A DNA stretch of 64,000 bases from Lepus europaeus. Its lineage: Eukaryota; Chordata; Mammalia; Lagomorpha; Leporidae. The notes beneath the pieces are model-generated. The model was not told where the DNA came from. It was given only the letters and a program-made list of their open reading frames with translations, and did no database searches. A program made the translations under genes and the position numbers. The stretch spans positions 90,579,948-90,643,947 of the forward strand of contig NC_084835.1 of assembly GCF_033115175.1 (NCBI RefSeq), in the 5' to 3' direction. The first letter of the stretch is position 1, and every line of letters starts with the position of its first letter. Of this stretch, positions 1-64,000 are shown piece by piece.

Positions 1-241
1 TCACTCCCCAGATGGCCACAGTGTCCAGGGCTGAGCCAGACTGACAAGAGACAGGAGCCTCCTCCAGGTCTCCCACATGGGTGCAGGGGCCCTACCACGT
101 GGGCCATCCTCCCTGTTTTCCCAAGCCATTAGCAGGGATCTGGATCTGATATGCAGCAGCAGGGATTCTAACCAGTGCCCATACGGGATGCCATCATTGC
201 AGGCAGCAGCCTTACCTGCCTTACCACAATGCTGGCGCCAC
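1..241 (-). mobile_element. C-SINE, cut by the window start
   Basis: Antisense C-SINE body and head: inverted 'tcactccccagatggccaca' start, tgggtgcagggg, atacgggatgcc, and head at about 239. Just after it, 243-264 looks like the A-rich tail of another C-SINE in + orientation (aaataaatcttaag), so this copy may have inserted into an older one. Confidence 0.85.
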
Positions 242-1217
242 AAAATAAATCTTAAGAAAAAAAATTGCGGGATTAAACTCCTACCATCAGAAGAGAAAAG
301 AAAAGGCAAATAGTTGACACTGGAACCAAAGTTGAAGAGGAAATAACACTGAACCAACAAAATGTATATTAAATTGTTGATTTTATCTTAGAGCTGCTTT
401 GAACCACTTGGAATCTAGGAATCAAACAAGGGAGGAATTTTTTCTTATCCATGTTATCGCAACAGAGAAGACACCCCAGACCAGTTTCTCATCAGGATGG
501 TTTCATCTTAGACTGCTACAGGGAAGAGTAGACAAGTTATAGGTGGAATGCTTTTACAACTGGGATTATTTTTAAAATTAGAAGGAGCTTCAGTCAGTCA
601 GCCAAACAGGAAACATTTCTGTCTAGGTACTTTGGGGAAGATAAACAACTCAGGCAAAATTTATGAGAAAAATAAGGGGAATTTAGAGGATCTGTGTTGA
701 GTTTTGTCATAATAAGAAAGAGATTCTTTAGCAAATTATTTTAAGTTACAGGAGGAAGGGTGGTTCTTGGCAGTAAGCCATTTCCCCAGATCAACAAGAG
801 TGAAAAATTTTTTAAGCAACCACCTTTTCCAGGAGCACAGGTCTCAGATAAAGTTCAGTATCGTCATTCTCAGTTTAGTTGTTAAATACAATGAAACTGC
901 CTTCCCTCTTGAGTGCTCACCCTCTACACAACATGATTTATTCATGCAGTTGTTCACTTATTGGCATATCATCCACTGAGGGCTTCACATTGATGTAAGA
1001 GATAATTTTCAGAAAAAGGCAAAATGATGACTCCCAGTAAGATATAAAAATCAACGTATATTAACAATTTTATTCTGCTCATTAATCAATGAGAAAAGTG
1101 GAACCAAATAGATGTCATAGTGTCCAAAAGAGAATTCAAGAATATTGAATAAATCAAGAATATTGAAATGAATATTTAAATTACAGCAAACCTGGTTTTT
1201 CCAAGAGTAGTGGAAGA
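242..1217. other. Upstream intergenic sequence
   Basis: No gene or clear repeat is visible apart from the short A-rich tail remnant at 243-264. The short open frames have no recognisable product. Confidence 0.5.
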
Positions 1218-1465
1218 GGGGGCAGCATTGTGGTTCAGTGGGTCAAGCCATTACCTGCAACTCCAGCATCCCATATGGGTGCTGATTCAAGACCTGGTTG
1301 TTCCACTTCCTGATCCAACTCCCTGATAATGTGCCTAGGAAAACAGCAGAAGGTGGTCCAAGTAATTGGATCCCTGCCACCTATGTGGGAGACCCAGATG
1401 AAGCTCCTGGCTCCTGGCTCAGCCCTAGCCTTTGTGCCTATTTGGGGAGTGAAACAGTGAGTGAA

Positions 1466-1503
<38 letters not shown>

Positions 1504-1545
1504 ACCTCTACATTTCAAATAAATAAATCTCTCTCTTTTTTAAGA
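1218..1545 (+). mobile_element. C-SINE, full-length
   Basis: Sense copy with a diverged head (ggggcagcattgtgg), a CCCATATGGG motif, a 30-bp (CT)n block at about 1469-1500 and the tail ttcaaataaataaatctc. Confidence 0.88.
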
Positions 1546-1550
1546 GTGTG

Positions 1551-2764
1551 ATAACAAATGCACATTTACAACCATGCCAGTAAGTTAGGAGTCTCAAAGA
1601 CTTTTACATGTTTGGGAAATTTGTTGCTAAAGATAAAGGGATTGAAATAGAATGAGGCTGGCTCTTGAAGTAAGTGGGGCAAACAGGAGACTTTTTAGGG
1701 AAAAGATAGAGCATCAGCAATACATATGTTAGGAAACATGTTGCATAGATTATATATGGATTGAGTGCAAGCAGAGTCCACCTTAAGCAGCAATAAAAAT
1801 CAGTGCACCAAAAGAATTCTGGAGTAAGAATCTAGAAGATGAAAAAGTCCCAGGTAAGAAATCTTTTCATTAGATTTGGATAGCCACAGAAGAGTTTTGA
1901 GCAAGGGAAGGACAAACTCTGTGTAGTAGAATGTAAGTATAGTGGAGATAATGGAAATAACCCTTAACTGAGATTATTAGAAATCCTATTAGAAAGCTTT
2001 GCTTATCTTTAGAAAGCTTAAGAAGATCTGCCATAGTTTATAAGTGGCCTTCAAGAGTCACGAAGAGATGCAGGGAAAAAATGGAAAGGGGGAGAAGCAG
2101 GGAGCAGCCAAGTAAGACATTGCTTCCTAGGATTTTCCCACCATATACTTAATTAGGTTCCTGTTAGCATCACAGAGGTCCACATCCTCATGAAATCTTC
2201 TAGAAAAACAGTGTAATCATAATCATAACGCTGTAATCATCAGCGTGACCCTTAGCTATTTATGTTCTTTGCCACAGAACTAAATTTCTGTGTCTCTAAA
2301 TGAAAAGGAATGGGCGGTGAAAATTATTACTACTCAAGGCAGCTTTGGACTCATTCTTAAGAAATGAAGTAACTCAGGCCTATTGGCCACAATTATCGAG
2401 CCAACAATCTTTATTTTAGTAAAAATCCTCCAGTAAATCTTTTGCACACTAGTCTCTAGAAGCTCTTCATCCTCTTCTGAGGAAATTAGAGTTGATTCCC
2501 ATTATTCACAAATCACGTTATTATGAATTCACTACTCTATAAAATTTATTTGCAATCTCCAAATCAATACTTGCAGCCATTTGTGCAAAACAATGAAAAT
2601 TTAATTGTGATATGTGTGATATGTGTGATACCTTGTTTGAAGCTGAGGTCAAAGTGATATTCTGCCTTCTTGTTCCAGTTCTCACACTATAAACAATTGT
2701 CCCTTTTGTTTAATTAGTGCCATATATTTGCATTTTTGTGCTTTATATTGATAATTTTGCTGTT
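1551..2764. other. Upstream intergenic sequence, possibly with an old L2-like fragment
   Basis: Mostly unrecognised. The stretch around 1860-1990 (atttggatagccacagaagag, then gagcaagggaaggac) resembles the L2-like 'gggagccattgaagg...gagcagggg' motif, but too weakly to call firmly. Confidence 0.35.
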
Positions 2765-2776
2765 CAAACTGGTCTT

Positions 2777-3110
2777 TTTTTTTTTTTTTTTGGACAGGCA
2801 GAGTTAGACAGTGAGAGAGAGAGAGAGAAAGAGAGAAAGGTCTTCCTTCCGTTGGTTCACTCCCCAAATGGCCGTTACGGCTGGCACGCAGCACCGAACC
2901 AAAGCCAGGAGCCAGGTGCTTCCTTCTGGTCTCCCATGTGGGTGCAGGGCCCAAGCACTTTGGCCATCCTCCACTGCCTTTCCGGGCCACAGCGAGAGCT
3001 GGACTGTGAGAGGAGCAACAGGAACAGAATCCGGCGCCCCAACCGGGACTAGAACCCGCGGTGCTGGCGCCGCAGGCAGAGGATTAGCCTAGTGAGCCGC
3101 GGTGCCGGCC
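2777..3110 (-). mobile_element. C-SINE, young subfamily with GACAGGCAGAG tail side
   Basis: Antisense copy: T(17), ggacaggcagagttagacag, cgccccaaccgggactagaa and a ccgcggtgccggcc head. The target-site duplication is caaactggtctt at 2765-2776 and 3112-3123, an exact match, so the insertion is fairly recent. Confidence 0.93.
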
Positions 3111-3510
3111 TCAAACTGGTCTTGAAGTGTGATACTGATGTGCTGTCTGTTGTTCCAGAGAAGATGTTTACCTGAGATAATAATCTATATAAAGCAGAGG
3201 GATCAATGGAAGTGCAAAACAGCACAGAAGATGCTAACTATAAAGATGCAGTAATGGTTTGTTTTCTGTTGCAGAAACTAACTTCAAGGATGGGTCTGGA
3301 ATACTCTCTCAGAGTTTCTGAAAATATCATGATTTGGAAGTCAGACACAACTGGTTTTTTCACATATTAACTATTAATTATATACTTCTACCTTGCCATT
3401 ATTTTTCTGCAAAATTGGATAGTAATATTTACGTCACTAAATCACTTAACATGACAGACAGCAGACACACAGTAGTATTTCAAGTCTTACTTATTTACTA
3501 TTTTTCTTAT

Positions 3511-3589
3511 TTTTTAAAGATTTATTTATCTATTTGAAAGTCGGAGTTACACAGAGAAGGAGAGGAAGAGAGAGAGAGAGAGCGAGAGC

Positions 3590-3621
<32 letters not shown>

Positions 3622-3949
3622 GAGAGAGAGAGAAAGAGCAAGAGAGAGAGAGAGAGAGAGAGAGCAAGAGAGAGAGAGAGAAAGAGAGAGGTCTTCCACC
3701 CGCTGATTAACTCCCAAGATGGCCTCAACGGCCAGGGCTGTGCTGATCCGAAGGCAGGAGCCAGCAGCTTCCTCCAGGTCTCCCAGGTGGGCGCAGGGGC
3801 CCAAGGACTTAGACCTTCCTCTACTGCTTTCCCATGCCATAGCTGAGGGCTGGATCAGAGGTGCAGCAACCGAGACTCGAAACGGTGGCCACATGGGATG
3901 CCAGCACTGAAGGCAGCAGTTGTACCCCATACGCCACAGCACCAGCCCC
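3511..3949 (-). mobile_element. C-SINE with expanded (GA)n
   Basis: Antisense copy from ttttaaagatttatttatc to the gcaccagcccc head. The GA block is expanded to about 120 bp (3569-3690). The flanks share a tttYcttatttttta duplication. Confidence 0.9.
3569..3690. repeat. (GA)n microsatellite with GAGC interruptions
   Basis: About 120 bp of nearly pure GA, broken by single gc steps. It grew from the simple-repeat block of the enclosing C-SINE, is likely length-variable, and explains the Ser/Leu-rich frames read across it. Confidence 0.95.
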
Positions 3950-4007
3950 ACTTTCCTTATTTTTTAACACATGCTCTAGACCAGGAAGTAAACAACTGGG
4001 TACAGTG

Positions 4008-4237
4008 TGTCTTGGTCATTTTGGGCTGCTGTAACAGGTTACCATAGCCTGGGTGACTTAAATAGCAAACATTTACTGGAAGTCTGATGTCAGGGTGTCA
4101 GCATGATTGGGTTCAGGTGAGGATTCTCTTCCTATTTGCAGACTGCTAACTTCTCATTGTATCCTCACATGGCAAGAATACATGAAAGTTATTTCACCTC
4201 TTTTTATAAGAGCTAATCCCACACATGAAAGCTCCCT
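4008..4237 (-). mobile_element. ERVL-MaLR LTR, MLT1-like, segment 1 of 3
   Basis: Reverse-oriented MLT1-type LTR: tgtcttggtcattttgggct, ctgctgtaacaggttaccat, tcctcacatggcaag. The LTR is split by two later insertions and continues at 4771-4834 and 5192-5246. Non-coding, with no viral gene attached. Confidence 0.75.
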
Positions 4238-4770
4238 TGCATTAGTCAGGATTCTCTAGAGATACATAACTGATAGAATATGTATATAAATATATGAAGG
4301 AAAATTTATTGAGGGGTTTGGCTCATGTGATTCTGACAACTGAGAAGTTTCACAATGGGTTGTCTGCAAGCTGGAGAGCTTGGGACTCTGGTAACCTGGC
4401 TCATTCCAAGTCCAAGGGCCTCGTTATAAAAGAAATTGAGGATGTGAGTTTCAGTTCAAAGCCAAAAAAAATCTGAGTTTTAACAAGGGTGCTATGGGCA
4501 TAGTCCTGGAGTCCAAATGTGAGCCAATGACTTCAGAGAAAGGAATCCAGCACCTCTCAGGTCTGTCTCCTCGGGAACTCAAAACCATCTTTCCATTTAG
4601 TCTCTCCAGTCCATTGATGGTGCCTGTTCACATCAAGGCTACCTTCCCATCCAGTTCACTTAGGATCACATACTAATCTCACCCTCACAAACATATTTAA
4701 AAAATGCCTTTACAGGTTTCTAGGAATTCCTTAATCCTGTCAAGTTGACAAGATAAAATTAAACAGCACA
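4238..4770 (-). mobile_element. ERVL LTR, MLT2-like, complete solo LTR nested in an MLT1-like LTR
   Basis: On the + strand it starts TGCATTAGTCAGGATTCTC and ends ACAGCACA (TG...CA). It is flanked by the 5-bp duplication tccct at 4233-4237 and 4771-4775, as expected for ERVL-type integration. Internal words (tctctagagatacataactg, caagttgacaagataaaatt) fit MLT2. 533 bp, with no coding part. Confidence 0.8.
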
Positions 4771-4834
4771 TCCCTCATGACTAATTACTTTCCAAAACCC
4801 CATCTTTAGATACTGTCATAGAGGTATTACATTT
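4771..4834 (-). mobile_element. MLT1-like LTR, segment 2 of 3
   Basis: tccctcatgactaattactt followed by ccccatctttagatactgtc continues the MLT1-type LTR directly after the nested LTR. Confidence 0.72.
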
Positions 4835-5191
4835 CTTTTTTAAAAGATGCATTTATTTATTTATTTATTATTTATTTGAAAGTCAGAGTTACACAGGAGA
4901 GAAGGAGAGGCAGAGAGAGAGAGAGAGAGAGAGGTCTTCCATTCGCTGGTTAACTCCCCAACTAGCCGCAACAGCCGGAGCTGAGCTGATCCGAAGCCAG
5001 GAGCCAGGAGTTTCTTCTGGGTCTCCCACGTGGGTGCAGAGGCCCAAGGACTTGGGCCATCCTCTACCATTTTCCCAGGCCATACCAGAGAGCTAGATTA
5101 GAAGTGGAGCAACCGGGACTCGAACCGGCGCCCACATGGGATGCTGGCACTACAGGTGGCGGCTTTACCTGTTACGCCACAGGGTCGGGCC
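4835..5191 (-). mobile_element. C-SINE inserted in the MLT1-like LTR
   Basis: Antisense copy with a ttatttatttattatttatt tail and a cgccacagggtcgggcc head. The target-site duplication agaggtattaYattt at 4820-4834 and 5192-5206 is LTR sequence, showing the SINE arrived after the LTR. Confidence 0.93.
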
Positions 5192-5246
5192 AGAGGTATT
5201 ATATTTCAACATGTGAATTTTGGGGGAAACAAACACTATCCACAAC
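5192..5246 (-). mobile_element. MLT1-like LTR, segment 3 of 3
   Basis: atttcaacatgtgaattttg followed by ggggaaacaaacact is the characteristic U3 end of MLT1-type LTRs, closing the element begun at 4008. Confidence 0.75.
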
Positions 5247-5860
5247 AATCAATAAGTAACATTGCTACAAATCTTTCCCTCACAAAGTTTCTAATCTTGT
5301 TGACAAGATAGCCATCAACCAAATTATATGTTAGAAACATTTGCAAGTGCTTTGAAAGAAGACAACAAGAAGAAAGGTGGCATTCAGGAGGAGTGATTTT
5401 AGGCCTGAATTGCAAATATAACAGTAGTAGTTCCTTTACAGGAATGAAGACGATGATGGAAATTCTTCCAGGGTCCAGGGTTTGTAAAGACCCAGAGTTG
5501 ATGGGAATTTCTACAGTTTTTCATTAACTGAGCACTTGAAGACTGCCATATGAAGCAGAATCTGAGAATCAGTGTGTTTCTAGTTGTATGTAATGGAAAC
5601 ATTTAACAACTGGAAATGTGGCTTACTTCATAAGCATACTTTTTATTTAGTTAATAAGAAATGAAGATGTAGACAATTTCCGAATTATTCAGTAGCTCTC
5701 TGCTGTCATTAAAGAGGCATGGTCCTGTTATATTCCATTTTGCCAACTTCAGTATTTTGGCTTTTATTATCAAGCCCACATCTTTAAATCCATAGATGGT
5801 TGTATAAACTCCAGACTTCATGTCATCATGACATCCTTCATGCAAAGAAAGGAGGGAAAA
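5247..5860. other. Upstream intergenic sequence
   Basis: No gene or repeat that I can name. Confidence 0.5.
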
Positions 5861-5861
5861 C

Positions 5862-6280
5862 TCTGTTGACAGGGAAAAAGGGAACAAAAATTAAGGGGGA
5901 GGGATGGACAACCAAAACTGTTGGCCACACTATGTCGAAAACTTTGGTCTTTATCCTTGACAGACTAAAGCAACATTGGCCATGACCAAATATAAAAAAG
6001 AGAAACCTGACCCACAATCTACAGCAGCAACTCCAGGGAGCCAAAGTTCAACCCCTATAGCATTCTGTCTATGATGATGAGGATTTGATAACTACAGATT
6101 CCTCATGCCAACACTCTCCAATCTGGTCATACCTTTTTCCTGCTACAAATTGTTTACACTCTTGTGCTTGCATTTGAGTCACCGCCAAGTGCTAATGATG
6201 GTGTGACTCTTTTGCTATAGCAAACGCTGAATAAACTGCTTTGCTTGTCTTATTTATGTGGTTTTTGTTTATTTCCACAT
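5862..6280 (+). mobile_element. Possible solo LTR (ERV1-like), poorly bounded
   Basis: The stretch ends in ctgaataaactgctttgctt, a polyadenylation signal followed by a T-rich segment as in LTR R/U5 regions. It is richer in C and CA words than its surroundings. I could not find a matching target-site duplication, so both ends and the family are uncertain. Confidence 0.35.
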
Positions 6281-6699
6281 CCTAAAATATTTGAAAGAAT
6301 TTTGAAGACTTTACGCAGACGAATTATGTGAGATGGTAGAAAATAATAATATGAACAGAATAGTAAGGAGGTATAATAGCCAGAATTGCTGAATAATCTA
6401 ATAATATGATCCTAAATTTCACTCACTTAACTTCATTTAATGTAAAAGACATATTTCATGTTTACATCACAATCCAATCAGGTGTTTTCAGGGTGTCTTC
6501 CAAGCAGTGGAATTTAAGCTTGGCAAAATTCTCATTTTTGTCCTCGTTCCCTGCTATACACCATCCAATAAAAGTTTTTGCAATACATTTTTGACTCGAG
6601 TTCCCCTCTGGATTTATTTTAGGTACACTTCGAGCTCAAAAATCGGCTCTTTTTCTTAAAAAAGAAAAAAGTTTGCCTTCTCCGGACAGGAAGACTGGC
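6281..6699. other. AT-rich sequence upstream of the promoter
   Basis: No gene or repeat recognised. Contains an AATAAA word at 6569-6574 (ccaataaaag) without other signs of a gene end. Confidence 0.45.
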
Positions 6700-63947
<57,248 letters not shown>

Positions 63948-64000
63948 GTACGTTACTATTTCTTATTCCAGTTTGACCAGGTACATTTTAAACTAGAACC

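Noticed and set aside
3547..3951. Ser/Leu-repeat open frames on the minus strand
   Set aside because: They are the (GA)n microsatellite and C-SINE read in antisense.

Overview
The window is a piece of a lagomorph nuclear genome, most likely rabbit or hare. The main evidence is more than 50 copies of the lagomorph-specific, tRNA-derived C-SINE (C repeat). Its hallmarks are a GGGCTGGCGCTGTGG-like head, a CCCATATGGG-like motif, a (CT)n block and an AAATAAATAAATCTT-like tail. Mammalian repeats of other ages are also present: MIR, L2, old L1, Tigger and hAT DNA transposons, and ERVL/MaLR LTRs.

There is one protein-coding gene, on the + strand: the 5' part of PIK3C3 (VPS34, class III phosphatidylinositol 3-kinase). 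Ten coding exons splice in frame with canonical GT/AG junctions: 6964-7031, 8863-9051, 16290-16433, 23808-23937, 44249-44335, 46752-46847, 51106-51177, 55648-55752, 56382-56474 and 63762-63947. They total 1170 nt and encode residues 1-390 of a protein that is 887 residues in human. This covers the N-terminal segment, the C2 domain with its helical hairpin, and the first part of the helical (PIK) domain. The kinase domain lies beyond the window. A TATA-less, CpG-containing promoter with CCAAT, NRF1-like, YY1-like, Sp1-like and ETS-like motifs sits at about 6700-6960.

Layout: 1-6640 is upstream sequence dominated by C-SINEs and a nested LTR complex (4008-5246). 6640-7031 holds the promoter and exon 1. 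7032-63761 is introns 1-9, of which intron 4 is 20.3 kb. 63762-63947 is exon 10, and intron 10 runs off the end. Repeat content is high around introns 2, 3, 7 and 9. Parts of intron 4 and intron 9 are AT-rich, SINE-poor and hold nothing I recognise. C-SINEs lie antisense to PIK3C3 about twice as often as sense (about 37 to 17 by eye).

I found no undescribed biological system. The most notable signals are structural. A 223-bp intron segment (15600-15822) is copied almost perfectly into the middle of a C-SINE at 13972-14194, and a second, older local copy also sits in a C-SINE tail (52191-52297, source 51471-51580). There is a dimeric C-SINE with one target-site duplication next to exon 4, two C-SINE insertions with extra sequence between two A-tails (candidate 3' transductions), an LTR nested in an LTR with exact ends, a compact solo LTR with promoter motifs at 52801-53126, and two start-stop uORFs just upstream of the PIK3C3 ATG. 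Repeat family names come from recognising consensus features by eye, not from a database search.
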